Positions 1-9,137 of a stretch of 64,000 nucleotides of DNA are shown here, one piece after another; position 1 is the first letter of the stretch, and every line of letters starts with the position of its first letter. Where the stretch lies: the NCBI GenBank assembly GCA_947624645.1, contig CANQLG010000002.1, positions 39,872-103,871 of the forward strand, read 5' to 3'. The translations under genes were made by a program, and so were the position numbers. The stretch comes from Candidatus Gastranaerophilales bacterium. GTDB taxonomy: Bacteria > Cyanobacteriota > Vampirovibrionia > Gastranaerophilales > Gastranaerophilaceae. The notes beneath the pieces are model-generated. The model ran no database searches. It was given only the letters and a program-made list of their open reading frames with translations, and was not told the origin of the DNA.

Positions 1-298
1 GAGATAAATTAACATCTTGTATTTCAGTAGGAGAAAATACTAAAGAAGCATCTAAGCCCGCATCTTCTAATGATTGAGCTGATGCAACTTCTTCTATTGG
101 AATATGATCCGAATTTCTTCCGACAGTTGCATTATATATCATCGGTGTAAGTGCCGTAGCTACTGCAACTCCCATCGCTATTGTTGCTTCCTTCTTACCT
201 TCAAATGAAGGGTTTAACGGATTTGTTATTTTGCTTGTATTATTTAATTTGTTTATATTTTTATATTGAGTATTCGGTGATATTTTACTAATCTGCAT
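1..298 (-). CDS. Hypothetical tagged membrane protein, C-terminus beyond left edge
   Basis: The reverse strand reads open from an ATG at 298 to the window edge, giving 99 visible codons. An AAAGGAG Shine-Dalgarno lies a few bases upstream and fixes the start. Residues 30-34 read PSFEG, inside a hydrophilic N-terminus rich in Asn, Lys and Thr. A hydrophobic Ala/Val/Met stretch follows at about residues 40-57 and could be a membrane segment, and then an acidic region. The N-terminal PSFxG-like tag recurs on two unrelated proteins in this window. I do not recognise a catalytic family. The true C-terminus lies outside the window. Confidence 0.75.
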   Translation of the reverse strand, partial: MQISKISPNTQYKNINKLNNTSKITNPLNPSFEGKKEATIAMGVAVATALTPMIYNATVGRNSDHIPIEEVASAQSLEDAGLDASLVFSPTEIQDVNLS

Positions 299-466
299 GT
301 CAGTTTTTTCTCCTTTTTAGTAATTTATTATACTTGGTTTAAATCACCTCAAACTAAAAATTGCTTGGTCTTAACCATGTTTTTTTATTTTTTTTACATT
401 TATTTACATTAATCTTTTTTCATCTTTATTGTTTTGATTTTTGGTTGATTATAAAATATTTCTGTT

Positions 467-691
467 ATGGGTAAATCAAAAAAACGTAGTTTTTGTAAAA
501 ATATTGATAATATCGGAACAGTATTAAAACGTTCCGATATCCTTGATAATATTATTTCTGATATCAGATTTAATAATATTTCTGAAGAAACAAAAAAGTA
601 TGTTGGGCTTTTTGGTATTACATATGAAGAACTTTCCGAAGCAGGTATTACTTTTGAAGAATTATCTGCCGTTAAACATTTATTTTATTAA
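467..691 (+). CDS. Small hypothetical protein
   Basis: This is a 74-residue ORF with a basic N-terminus (MGKSKKRSF) and an acidic, helical C-terminal half. The C-terminal half has an imperfect internal repeat: GITYEELSEA is followed by GITFEELSAV. The composition looks protein-like, but no clear Shine-Dalgarno precedes the ATG. The last codons overlap the convergent 3' end of hisS by about 12 bases. A 10-bp inverted repeat lies inside the ORF at 510-519/531-540. I do not recognise a family. It is probably a real small gene; chance openness of AT-rich DNA is the alternative. Confidence 0.5.
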   Translation: MGKSKKRSFCKNIDNIGTVLKRSDILDNIISDIRFNNISEETKKYVGLFGITYEELSEAGITFEELSAVKHLFY

Positions 692-1903
692 ATCTTCAAA
701 TTTTAATTTTTTTTGCTCGGACGTATTCAAATCTTTTAGTGTAAGATAATTGTTATTTATTTCATCTTCACCTAAAATTATTGCGTATGAAGCTGATTTT
801 GAAGCTTTTTCCAGCTGTTTTGTAAATTTTCGTGTATTATAGTCAAACTCTGCCGAAAACCCATGTTCTCTTAGTTTAGATGTGAGTTTTATTGCTTCAG
901 GCTGATTATCTGAAACTACAAAATAATCAAGTTTTTTTTCTTCTATTTGAGGAATTAATGAATTTAATCTTTCAACACCCATAGCCCATCCGATGGCAGG
1001 TGTGCTTTGTCCTCCCAATAATTCCACTAATCCGTCATATCTTCCGCCACCGCATACAGCATTTTGTGCTCCTAAGTTATTTGATTTTATTTCAAATACT
1101 GTTTTTGTGTAGTAATCTAACCCTCTTACCAAAAAAGTATTTTCTTTATATTTTATATTTAATATATCTAAGTATTCTTTTAATTTTGTATAATGCTGGG
1201 CACATTCGGGGCATAATTTTATTCCTGATACTTTTTCTTTTAAATTATTTTCTTCAAATAATTTATTACATGATTCATTTTTGCAGTCTAAAATTCTCAG
1301 GGGGTTTTTTTCAAATCTGCTTTTACAATCTTCGCATAAATCATTTAAAAATGGTTTTATCGCTTGCTTTAGTCCTTCTTTGTACTCTTTTCTGCATTCT
1401 GAGCATCCTAAAGAATTGATTTCAACGAGTAAATCATTTAATCCTACGGATTTTAGAAAATCTACCGCAAGTTTAATGCATTCTGCATCGGCAGAAGCAT
1501 CCTGTATCCCTATCATTTCTACTCCGACTTGATGAAATTGGCGTTGTCTGCCTGCTTGTGGTCTTTCATATCTGAACATGGGACCAAAATACCACAGTTT
1601 TAAAGGCGGACTTTGTCTGAACATATTATGTTCTATATATGCTCTTACTACACCTGCCGTATTCTCGGGACGTAAGGTTAAACTTCTGTCACTCTTTTCA
1701 AAAGTATACATCTCTTTATTTACTATATCGGTTGTATCTCCCACGCCTCTTTCAAAGAGGCTTGTATCTTCAAAAATAGGTGTCCTTATTTCTTTAAAAT
1801 TTGCTTTGGTAAATACTTCTTCAGCAGCTTTTTGTATAAAATGCCAGTTTTCAATTTCTTCGGGTAATATATCTTTTGTTCCTTTTTGTGCTTTTATATT
1901 CAT
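680..1903 (-). CDS. hisS: Histidyl-tRNA synthetase
   Basis: Charges tRNA-His with histidine using ATP, in the cytoplasm. The 407-residue length is normal for bacterial HisRS. Class II motif 2 is visible at residues 110-124 (FRYERPQAGRQRQFH). The HisA signature RGLDYYT is at 260-266, CGGGRYDGL at 284-292, and motif 3 (AIGWAMGVER) at 303-312. The insertion domain carries eight cysteines, in CxxC pairs at 167/170, 190/193 and 231/234 plus single residues at 207 and 212. This resembles the Cys-rich insertion of many Gram-positive and cyanobacterial enzymes and may bind zinc. A GAGGT Shine-Dalgarno precedes the ATG. The gene is transcribed divergently from the SGNH-like gene. Confidence 0.97.
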   Translation of the reverse strand: MNIKAQKGTKDILPEEIENWHFIQKAAEEVFTKANFKEIRTPIFEDTSLFERGVGDTTDIVNKEMYTFEKSDRSLTLRPENTAGVVRAYIEHNMFRQSPPLKLWYFGPMFRYERPQAGRQRQFHQVGVEMIGIQDASADAECIKLAVDFLKSVGLNDLLVEINSLGCSECRKEYKEGLKQAIKPFLNDLCEDCKSRFEKNPLRILDCKNESCNKLFEENNLKEKVSGIKLCPECAQHYTKLKEYLDILNIKYKENTFLVRGLDYYTKTVFEIKSNNLGAQNAVCGGGRYDGLVELLGGQSTPAIGWAMGVERLNSLIPQIEEKKLDYFVVSDNQPEAIKLTSKLREHGFSAEFDYNTRKFTKQLEKASKSASYAIILGEDEINNNYLTLKDLNTSEQKKLKFEDLIK

Positions 1904-1953
1904 TTTTACCTCGTTTTTTTGAATTATATAATAAATATGCTAAACTTAAAAAT

Positions 1954-2874
1954 ATGATAAAACGTATTTTGGTTAATTTAATTTTAATAGTTATATTGTT
2001 TGGTTTTATAGAGTATGGAGCTTTTGTTTTGGCAAAAAAACAAAATGTGATATATAAGCAAAAAGCTGACAGACTTGAAGTTAATAATACCCGTGCTTTT
2101 AAGACAAATTATAATATTTTGTCGGATTTTAATACAACTGTTTGGAGAAATTCATTCTATCTCGATAATAAGGATAAAAAACCGATAATATGGTTTGGAT
2201 GCTCATTTGCTGAAGGTGCCGGGCTTGAAGATGAGCATACTCCCTGTTATAAAATTTCCCAACTGACGAACAGAAGCTGTATAAACAGGTCAAAGGGTGC
2301 AACGGGTACTCAATTTATGTATTATCAATTAAATACCCCTGATTTTAAGAATCATGCTCCTCAGGCTGATTATATAATTTATGTTTTTATTTGGAATCAC
2401 CTTCAAAGGCTTTATAACTTCCAAGTTAATCCTTTAATTAACATGTTTAACTTAAGATATAAGATAAAAAATGATGAGCTTGTTGAAATTAAACCTTTAT
2501 TTAAACCTTTATATTCGCTTTATTCAGTAAAATGGCTGTTAAATAAAAAAGGATATAAACAGGCCGATAAAGAATACGTTGAATTTACTTTATTTAATAA
2601 AATCATGCAAGAATCCGCCAAATTGACAAAACAATATTATCCCGATTCTAAATTTATCCTGCTTGAATTTCCCGATGTTCATAATAAATCAATACCTGAT
2701 TATGAAGTCAAAAAACTTGAATCTTTTGGAATTCATGTTGTAAATGTTAAAAATTTAACGGGTGATATTAATGTTTACGATAAAAAATATTGGCTTGCTG
2801 ATGATATTCATCCTTCCGAAGATTTATGGAATATTATTTTGCCCGAATTAGTTAAGCGGGAACTATCGGAATAG
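1954..2874 (+). CDS. SGNH/GDSL-hydrolase-like membrane-anchored protein
   Basis: I chose the ATG at 1954 (306 residues) because the upstream in-frame ATG at 1876 would run back into hisS and adds an unlikely leader. The new N-terminus is a typical anchor: basic MIKR, then about 17 hydrophobic residues. The block FGCSFAEG fits the SGNH block I nucleophile region, with GCS in place of GDS. ADDIHPS near the C-terminus supplies the Asp and His of block V. The order and spacing fit an SGNH hydrolase acting outside the membrane, possibly on acylated or acetylated polysaccharide. The substrate is unknown. The 3' end overlaps the convergent histidine kinase gene by 23 bases. Confidence 0.75.
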   Translation: MIKRILVNLILIVILFGFIEYGAFVLAKKQNVIYKQKADRLEVNNTRAFKTNYNILSDFNTTVWRNSFYLDNKDKKPIIWFGCSFAEGAGLEDEHTPCYKISQLTNRSCINRSKGATGTQFMYYQLNTPDFKNHAPQADYIIYVFIWNHLQRLYNFQVNPLINMFNLRYKIKNDELVEIKPLFKPLYSLYSVKWLLNKKGYKQADKEYVEFTLFNKIMQESAKLTKQYYPDSKFILLEFPDVHNKSIPDYEVKKLESFGIHVVNVKNLTGDINVYDKKYWLADDIHPSEDLWNIILPELVKRELSE

Positions 2875-4522
2875 TAACGGTAAACTCACTGCCTTCATTT
2901 TCTTTTGAATGGAATGAAATACTCCCTTTATGAAGTTCAATAATTTTCTTTGAAATTGATAACCCAAGTCCTGTACCGATGCCTTTTTGTTTTGTAGTAA
3001 ATCCTGCATTAAAAATTTTATTTTGTAAGTTTTGAGCTATGCCTTTTCCGTTATCTTTTATTGTAACAACAAGGTTATTTTCTGCTGTTTTGGTTGTGAT
3101 TTCTATTCTGCCGTTTTCTCTAAATCCTGTTATACTCTGGCAAGCATTAACAAGCAGATTCATAAATACCTGATTCAGCATATTTACACTGCACATTACG
3201 GGGGGAAGATTTGAATAATTTTTTATTATTTCTATGTTATTTATTTCGTGAGCGATTAATTTTAAAGTTAAATCAATTTCTTTATTAATATCCGCACTTT
3301 GAAATTCCGCTTCATCAAGTCTTACAAAGCGTTTAAGAGATTTTACCATATTCGAAATTCTGTTTGATGCTTCTATATCAACTGCATTTAAATCCTTTAA
3401 TATCTCTTTTTGATTGTGAGTTATATTTTCATTAGTTGAAAGAATTTTATTTATTAAATTATTATTGGAGCATATAGAAGCCAAAGGAGTATTGATTTCA
3501 TGTGCCACACCTGAAATTAATTGACCGATAGAAGCCATTTTTTCGGTATTAATCAATTGCATTTGTGTTTCTTTAAGCTCGTTTAGTGTTTTTTGCAGTT
3601 TCTTGTTCTTTTTATTTAATTGATTAATCAACTCTGCTTGTATTATGCTGCTTGAAAGCTGAACCGAAATGGATTGGAGTATTTCACGATTATCTTCCAA
3701 AACGAATTTTTGTTTTGTAAGCGTTACAATTATCCCTAATAATTTATTTTTATTATAAACAGGTATAATTATTCTCTTTATACCTCTTGGCATAATGTCT
3801 TTAGAGTTTAAATATTCTTTTAAACAATTGGTAACTACTATATTTTTATTTTTTATCTGCAAAAGTACTTCATCTTCATATTCGACATTTATGTTGTCTT
3901 GAGCCGGAATAGAGTATCTGATTTTAAAATAATTTTTTTCTTTTGTTAAAAAATATGTTTTGAAAGAGCCTAAAAGATTGTGTATTTCTTCAAGTGTTGA
4001 ATTGAAAATAGTTTCAAGATTATTTGTTTCTCTGATAACAAGCGAGATTCTGTTTATTATTCCCATTTTAAGTATTTGAGCCTGAGAAAGTTCCTGAAGC
4101 TTTGTATATTGATGCTGATTTTCTTTAAGATTATCGTATTGTGATTTAAGTTGAGAAAATCTCCTGTTTAATGCGTCTAAATTATCTTGGGCGGTTATAT
4201 TCTTGAAAATGGTTATTTTATCTTCATTATATTTAAATGTATATATATAATAATATATATATTCTCCGTTAGAATTTTGATATGTGCAATAAGTATGAAA
4301 ATTTTCTTTTGAACTCAGCATTAAGTCAAGCGGTGTTTGATTAATAAAACTGTCCGAAGATAAAAAACACAAATTAAAATTGAATCTGTTTTTAAATTTC
4401 TCAAAAGAAGTATATTCGGGAAAAGACATAAGAAATGCTTTATTTGTGAAAATAATTTTATTTTCACTGGAAATTACACAAAGTGCGTCCGAATAATTAT
4501 TGAAAAAGTCTAATTTAGTCAT
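2852..4522 (-). CDS. Sensor histidine kinase (PAS-GAF-HisKA-HATPase)
   Basis: A 556-residue kinase without membrane segments, so probably cytosolic. The N-terminal ~110 residues look PAS-like. A coiled segment (115-155) leads to a GAF-like domain (about 160-295) and a second coil. The HisKA box holds the phospho-acceptor H341 in GVAHEINTP. The C-terminal ATPase domain has the N box (LLVNACQSI), the G1 box (IKDNGKGI) and a G2 box (GTGLGLSISKKI). No response regulator adjoins it. It is the last gene of the leftward rsgA operon, 6 bases after the PAP2-like gene, so its expression may follow that operon. An AGGTT ribosome site precedes the start. The ligand is unknown. Confidence 0.92.
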   Translation of the reverse strand: MTKLDFFNNYSDALCVISSENKIIFTNKAFLMSFPEYTSFEKFKNRFNFNLCFLSSDSFINQTPLDLMLSSKENFHTYCTYQNSNGEYIYYYIYTFKYNEDKITIFKNITAQDNLDALNRRFSQLKSQYDNLKENQHQYTKLQELSQAQILKMGIINRISLVIRETNNLETIFNSTLEEIHNLLGSFKTYFLTKEKNYFKIRYSIPAQDNINVEYEDEVLLQIKNKNIVVTNCLKEYLNSKDIMPRGIKRIIIPVYNKNKLLGIIVTLTKQKFVLEDNREILQSISVQLSSSIIQAELINQLNKKNKKLQKTLNELKETQMQLINTEKMASIGQLISGVAHEINTPLASICSNNNLINKILSTNENITHNQKEILKDLNAVDIEASNRISNMVKSLKRFVRLDEAEFQSADINKEIDLTLKLIAHEINNIEIIKNYSNLPPVMCSVNMLNQVFMNLLVNACQSITGFRENGRIEITTKTAENNLVVTIKDNGKGIAQNLQNKIFNAGFTTKQKGIGTGLGLSISKKIIELHKGSISFHSKENEGSEFTVTIPIVPA

Positions 4523-4528
4523 TATAAC

Positions 4529-4978
4529 CTATTGAAATAAGTAAAAATGATTAACAAAAGCAATGTAAATACCGAGTAAAGCACCTACAAATACTTCAAA
4601 AGGGGTGTGACCTAAGAGTTCCTTAAGTCTGTCAGCCGGCATTTGACCGTGCGCATAAAAGTCATCGCGGATTTTATTAAGGCAAGCCGCAATTTTACCG
4701 GTAGAACGTCTTAAGCCTGCCGCATCATACATAACAACAAGAGCATATCCTAAAGCTATTGCAAATTCAACAGAATCGAAACCGCAAATAAACCCTACGG
4801 TCGTTGATAAAGCGACAACTCCCGCAGTATGAGCGCTTGGCATGCCTCCTGTCGTGGCAAGTACCTGAAAATCTATTTTTTTTGTTTTAATTATGTGTCC
4901 TATAAATTTTAAAAGCTGTGCTATAATTGCAGCTTCTATTCCGTTTATTATTATTTCATAACTCGTGTTTAAAATCAT
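4529..4978 (-). CDS. Divergent PAP2-family (DUF212) membrane protein
   Basis: A 149-residue membrane protein. The block GGMPSAHTAGVVALS matches the phosphatase-type PSAH signature of DUF212 proteins, which are distant relatives of type 2 phosphatidic acid phosphatases common in cyanobacteria, plants and Gram-positive bacteria. Later HTPFEVFVGALLG supplies the second conserved His region. Three to four hydrophobic segments are visible. Its start overlaps the end of the polyprenyl synthase gene by 4 bases, so translation is probably coupled. The neighbour suggests hydrolysis of a polyprenyl or lipid pyrophosphate, but this is inference and the biochemical role of DUF212 is not settled. Confidence 0.88.
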   Translation of the reverse strand: MILNTSYEIIINGIEAAIIAQLLKFIGHIIKTKKIDFQVLATTGGMPSAHTAGVVALSTTVGFICGFDSVEFAIALGYALVVMYDAAGLRRSTGKIAACLNKIRDDFYAHGQMPADRLKELLGHTPFEVFVGALLGIYIAFVNHFYLFQ

Positions 4979-5856
4979 TTATTGACCCTCTTAACAATAT
5001 CAGTCAGAATACCGGATAAAATTTCGGAATTTATACTGCTTTCCTTAAGTATATCATAAGCTTGATTGCAAAGGAATATTACTTGTTTTTTTGCTTCCTC
5101 AAGTCCAAACATTGAAATATAAGTTGATTTTTTTGCTTTAATATCTTTCCCAGGAGTTTTACCGAGTTCTTCTATTGTCGACGTGATATCTAAAATATCA
5201 TCACATATTTGAAAAGCATGCCCATAGTATTGAGCAAATTTTGTTAATTTCTCAAGAATATCTTCGTTTGCACCACCTAATATGGCACCTGCTCGGATTG
5301 CAAGTTTAAATAATCTTGCTGTTTTATATTCATAAATAAAATCAAGAGTTTCAGGTGAAATTTGCTTGTTTTCGGAATCAATATCAACTATTTGTCCCGA
5401 AATAATTCCGTCAGTACCTGCTGCAATAAAAAATTCTTTTAAAACTCTCAATATAATTTCGGGCGGAATACTTGAGGGAGTTTTATCTATTATTAATTTT
5501 GGGGCATAGCTTAAAAGAGCATCACCCGCCAATATAGCGGTTGATTCGCCGAATACTTTATGATTTGAAAGTTTACCCCGCCTGTAATCATCATTATCCA
5601 TACTCGGTAAATCATCGTGGATTAAACTTTGAGCGTGGAGCATTTCAATTGCGCAGGCTAAAGGCATTACCTGTTCAATACTGCATCCGAATATTGAAGC
5701 CGTTTCAATTGCAATTACAGGTCGTAACCTTTTCCCGTCAGCCAGAACCGAGTATCTCATAGATTCATATACACTCTCGGGATATATAACTTCCATATAT
5801 TTGTCTAAATATTCGTTTACTTTTATTCTTAATTCGTTAAATCGTGAATTTTCCAT
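4975..5856 (-). CDS. ispA: Polyprenyl (farnesyl/geranylgeranyl) diphosphate synthase
   Basis: Condenses isopentenyl diphosphate with allylic diphosphates, giving C15-C20 precursors for undecaprenyl phosphate and quinones. The 293-residue length is typical of the IspA family. The first Asp-rich motif is HDDLPSMDNDD followed by YRRGK. The second is QICDDILDIT. The GKR substrate site occurs as DGKRLRP near residue 40. A long-chain synthase is less likely given the DDLPSMDND signature with its two-residue insert typical of bacterial FPP synthases. The gene touches rsgA upstream by one base and overlaps the PAP2-like gene downstream, which indicates one operon. Confidence 0.93.
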   Translation of the reverse strand: MENSRFNELRIKVNEYLDKYMEVIYPESVYESMRYSVLADGKRLRPVIAIETASIFGCSIEQVMPLACAIEMLHAQSLIHDDLPSMDNDDYRRGKLSNHKVFGESTAILAGDALLSYAPKLIIDKTPSSIPPEIILRVLKEFFIAAGTDGIISGQIVDIDSENKQISPETLDFIYEYKTARLFKLAIRAGAILGGANEDILEKLTKFAQYYGHAFQICDDILDITSTIEELGKTPGKDIKAKKSTYISMFGLEEAKKQVIFLCNQAYDILKESSINSEILSGILTDIVKRVNK

Positions 5857-6854
5857 TATTCGTCTTCTTTTTGTAAGTTTTGTTTTATTGTTTTTCTTGA
5901 TTGATTACGTTTTTTTATTGAAATTTTAGTCATAATCTTATTTTTATTATATTTAAATTTTGACTCTGATTTTATTGAAAGTTTGGAAATTTTTGCTTCA
6001 TACTCTTTAGCTTCGGAAACAAATTTTTTATAGCTTTCAAATCTGGATGATACAATACTAATATTGCTGAATCTACACCCCTCTTCATCAATATGAAGGC
6101 AGTTTTTATATTTGCATTCATTTTTTGTGCTTTTAAACTCTTCAAACAGCTTATATATTTCATACGGAAGCAAAAAATCAAATTTTAAATGAGAAAATCC
6201 GGGTGTATCAACAATAAATGAATCTTTTTCAACTTCTATTAATTCGGTATGCCTTGTTGTATGAACTCCACGTTTTGTTTTTTCGCTTACAGGCTGAGTT
6301 TTAAGTTTAGAATCATTTAAAATAGCGTTAATTAAAGAGGATTTACCTACCCCTGAAGCCCCGCAAAGTATGGAAGTATTGTATCTTAAAATCGGTTTTA
6401 ATTCTTCCAGTCCCGTTTTTTTGAGTGCGGAAGTAAATATAATATCATATCCGAGTTTTGAATATATATCGTTAACGAGATTTTTCAGAATTTCAGTTTC
6501 TTCAATGTCCTCTTTATTAAAGCATAGAATCGGCTTTATTTTATGATATTCACAGTGAGCTATATATCTGTCCAATTGTTCGAAATTCAATTCGGGCTCT
6601 TTTAAGGCGGAAACGATTATTACTTGAGTAACATTAGCAACTTTAGGTCTTGTTATTAGGGTTTTTCTGTTTACAGGCTCACAAATAAATGCCTGCATTG
6701 AGTTTTTATCAAACTGCTCCAGCTCAACAAAATCCCCCGTATAAACGTCTTTTTTCTGTTTTTTCAACACTGTTTTTATTTTACACTCGACAGTACCCAA
6801 GTCTGTTTCAACATAATAAAAATCAGAAAATATCTTTATAACTCGCCCTATCAT
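5856..6854 (-). CDS. rsgA: Ribosome small-subunit-dependent GTPase A
   Basis: A circularly permuted GTPase that assists late 30S maturation. Order of elements: an N-terminal OB fold (about 1-70); the G4 motif NKED near residue 113; G5-like TSALKK; then G1 GASGVGKSS; G2 within THTTRHT-like GVHTTRHTEL; and G3 DTPGFSH. The C-terminal zinc knuckle uses ECKYKNCLH with a later EGCRF. After that comes a basic 50-residue tail (many Lys, with KKRNQSRK), longer than usual and probably ribosome-binding. It is the first gene of a four-gene leftward operon. It is divergent from pnp, with an 80-base shared promoter region. Confidence 0.96.
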   Translation of the reverse strand: MIGRVIKIFSDFYYVETDLGTVECKIKTVLKKQKKDVYTGDFVELEQFDKNSMQAFICEPVNRKTLITRPKVANVTQVIIVSALKEPELNFEQLDRYIAHCEYHKIKPILCFNKEDIEETEILKNLVNDIYSKLGYDIIFTSALKKTGLEELKPILRYNTSILCGASGVGKSSLINAILNDSKLKTQPVSEKTKRGVHTTRHTELIEVEKDSFIVDTPGFSHLKFDFLLPYEIYKLFEEFKSTKNECKYKNCLHIDEEGCRFSNISIVSSRFESYKKFVSEAKEYEAKISKLSIKSESKFKYNKNKIMTKISIKKRNQSRKTIKQNLQKEDE

Positions 6855-6862
6855 ATAAATTA

Positions 6863-6892
6863 TTATACATAAAAATATATTTAAGTTATAAT
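6863..6892 (+). promoter_or_regulatory. Possible sigma-70-type promoter for pnp
   Basis: TTATAC (6863-6868) and a perfect TATAAT (6887-6892) are separated by 18 bases, about 45 bases upstream of the pnp start. The region is very AT-rich, so chance matches are easy and the call is tentative. Confidence 0.35.
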
Positions 6893-6934
6893 AATTTTGA
6901 AATTAGAAGTGTATAAGAAAGAAAAGAGAAAAAA

Positions 6935-9070
6935 ATGGTAGAATCAAAGAAAATTGAAATTCCTGTTGGTGACAAAACGGTTGTCATAGAAACGGGTAAG
7001 TATGCAAAATCAGCTACCAGCTCAGTAACGGTGAGATGCGGAGATACAATGTTATTTGTACATTGTTGTGTAAGCCCTGAACCGAGAGTTGGTATAGACT
7101 TTTTTCCGCTGCTTATAGATTATGAAGAAAGAATGTCTGCAATCGGAAGAATCCCGGGCGGTTATAACAGAAGTGAAGGTAAAGCTTCCGATAAGGCAAT
7201 TTTAATATCACGTTTAATAGATAGACCAATAAGACCTTTATTCCCGCATGGGTACAGAAATGATATTCAAATAGTAGCTCAACTGTTCAGCTATGATCAG
7301 GTAAATCAGCCTGATACATTGGCAATGCTTGGTGCATCTTGCGCATTGATGCTTTCGGGAGCTCCTTTTGAAGGACCTATTGGTGCAGTAAGAGTATCGA
7401 AAATAGACGGAAAGTTAATCGCAAATCCTACACATCAGGAAGCTGATAAATCCGATTTGGATATAGTTATAGCAGGTACTCACGATAGTGTCATTATGGT
7501 TGAAGCAGGCTGCAAATTTGTAACGGAAGATGATATTATGGAAGCTGTTGAATTTGCACAGGCAGAAATAAGAAAACAATGTGAAGCACAGCTTCAATTC
7601 GCAAAAGAATGCGGAGTCGAAAGACAAGAATTTGTTGACCCTTATGATATGACGGAACTCAAAAATATAATCAATGAAACAGCTCATGACATGATTTTTG
7701 ACGCATATCATAATTTTGACAGAACATACAGACAAAATAAACTTGATGAAGCAAAAAAACTTGTAAAAGAAAAAATAGAAGCTTTAGGCGAAGACCATTA
7801 TATAAATAAAATAATGGAAGAAACAGGAATAGACTTTGTTGCGGAAGAGTTTAAAGCCGCAGAAAAGAAAATAATGCGTGCAATGATTTTAGATGAGGGT
7901 GTCAGAGCAGACGGCAGAAAACCGAATGAAGTAAGACCTATATGGTGCGAAGTCGGAGTTATCCCCAGAGCCCACGGAAGTGCTGTATTTACAAGAGGAC
8001 AAACTCAGATACTTTCGGTTGCTACATTGGCAGGCCCGGGTATGGCTCAAGAATTGGACGGAGTTGACCCCGAAGTTAAAAAAACATATATGCATAAATA
8101 TATATTCCCAGGTTTTTCAGTCGGTGAAGTAAAAGCCTTGAGAGGTCCCGGAAGAAGAGAAGTCGGACACGGTAATTTGGCAGAAAGAGCAAACGTTCCC
8201 GCTCTGCCAAGTCAGGAAGAATTTGGCTATACAATAAGAGTTACATCTGATGTACTTGAATCTAACGGTTCAACGTCAATGGGTTCAACCTGCGGAAGTT
8301 CAATGGCATTAATGAATGCAGGAGTTCCGGTTAAATGTATGATAGGCGGAGTCGCAATGGGTATGATAACGGAACCCGGCAGAGAACCTGTTGTATTAAC
8401 AGATATTCAAGGTATTGAAGATTTCTTGGGAGATATGGATTTTAAAGTTACGGGTAATGATGTAGGTATTACCGCACTTCAGATGGATATGAAAGCCAAA
8501 GGTATTGCAAATGATACTTTAAGAAGAGCTTTGGCTCAGGCAAAAGAAGGCCGATTACATATATTGTCTAAAATGAGAGAAGTTATATCAGAGCCGGCTA
8601 AAGAAATATCTCCATACGCACCGAGAATATTTACAATGACAATACCGGTTGAAGACATTGGCACGGTAATAGGACCCGGCGGAAAAAATATCAGAGGAAT
8701 AATTGAAGCTTCAGGTGCAGAAATTGATATCCAAGATGACGGCAAAGTAACAATTACTTCGAATGATAAAGAGGGTGCCGATATCGCAATGAAAATGATA
8801 AATCAAATGACATTTAAGCCGGCAGAGGGCATGGTATGCAGAGGCAAAGTCGTTAAAATAGTACAATTTGGCGCTTTTGTTGAACTTGCTCCCGGCAAAG
8901 ACGGTATGGTTCATATATCACAAGTATGTAAAGAACGAATTGATACTATTGAAGGCAGATTAAATGTAGGTGATGAAGTAATTGTCAAAATTATAAAAAT
9001 TGATGACAGAGGCAAGGTCAGCCTTACAATTAAAGGCGTAACAGAAGAAGAAGCCGCTAATTGTCTTTAA
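6935..9070 (+). CDS. pnp: Polyribonucleotide nucleotidyltransferase (PNPase)
   Basis: A 3'-5' phosphorolytic exoribonuclease of the RNA degradosome type. All domains are present in its 711 residues: first RNase PH domain (about 1-145), all-alpha linker (to about 230), and second RNase PH domain (about 310-520). The second PH domain includes ADGRKPNEVRPI and the catalytic-core segment VLESNGSTSMGS. A KH domain follows (VIGPGGKNIRGI, near 570), then an S1 domain (CRGKVVKIVQFGAFVEL, near 630-690). An AAAGAG-type ribosome site precedes the ATG. The gene stands alone and is followed by a strong hairpin at 9084-9121. Confidence 0.98.
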   Translation: MVESKKIEIPVGDKTVVIETGKYAKSATSSVTVRCGDTMLFVHCCVSPEPRVGIDFFPLLIDYEERMSAIGRIPGGYNRSEGKASDKAILISRLIDRPIRPLFPHGYRNDIQIVAQLFSYDQVNQPDTLAMLGASCALMLSGAPFEGPIGAVRVSKIDGKLIANPTHQEADKSDLDIVIAGTHDSVIMVEAGCKFVTEDDIMEAVEFAQAEIRKQCEAQLQFAKECGVERQEFVDPYDMTELKNIINETAHDMIFDAYHNFDRTYRQNKLDEAKKLVKEKIEALGEDHYINKIMEETGIDFVAEEFKAAEKKIMRAMILDEGVRADGRKPNEVRPIWCEVGVIPRAHGSAVFTRGQTQILSVATLAGPGMAQELDGVDPEVKKTYMHKYIFPGFSVGEVKALRGPGRREVGHGNLAERANVPALPSQEEFGYTIRVTSDVLESNGSTSMGSTCGSSMALMNAGVPVKCMIGGVAMGMITEPGREPVVLTDIQGIEDFLGDMDFKVTGNDVGITALQMDMKAKGIANDTLRRALAQAKEGRLHILSKMREVISEPAKEISPYAPRIFTMTIPVEDIGTVIGPGGKNIRGIIEASGAEIDIQDDGKVTITSNDKEGADIAMKMINQMTFKPAEGMVCRGKVVKIVQFGAFVELAPGKDGMVHISQVCKERIDTIEGRLNVGDEVIVKIIKIDDRGKVSLTIKGVTEEEAANCL

Positions 9071-9083
9071 TAAATAATTGTAG

Positions 9084-9121
9084 TTAATAGCCCAAGTTAT
9101 AAAAATTGGGCTATTAATTTT
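9084..9121 (+). terminator. Hairpin terminator after pnp
   Basis: A perfect 12-bp inverted repeat (TTAATAGCCCAA / TTGGGCTATTAA) with a 10-base loop follows the pnp stop by 13 bases. It ends in a short TTTTA run. The downstream T-run is weak, so it may also stabilise the 3' end rather than terminate fully. Confidence 0.75.
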
Positions 9122-9137
9122 ATAAAAAGGTAAAAAC

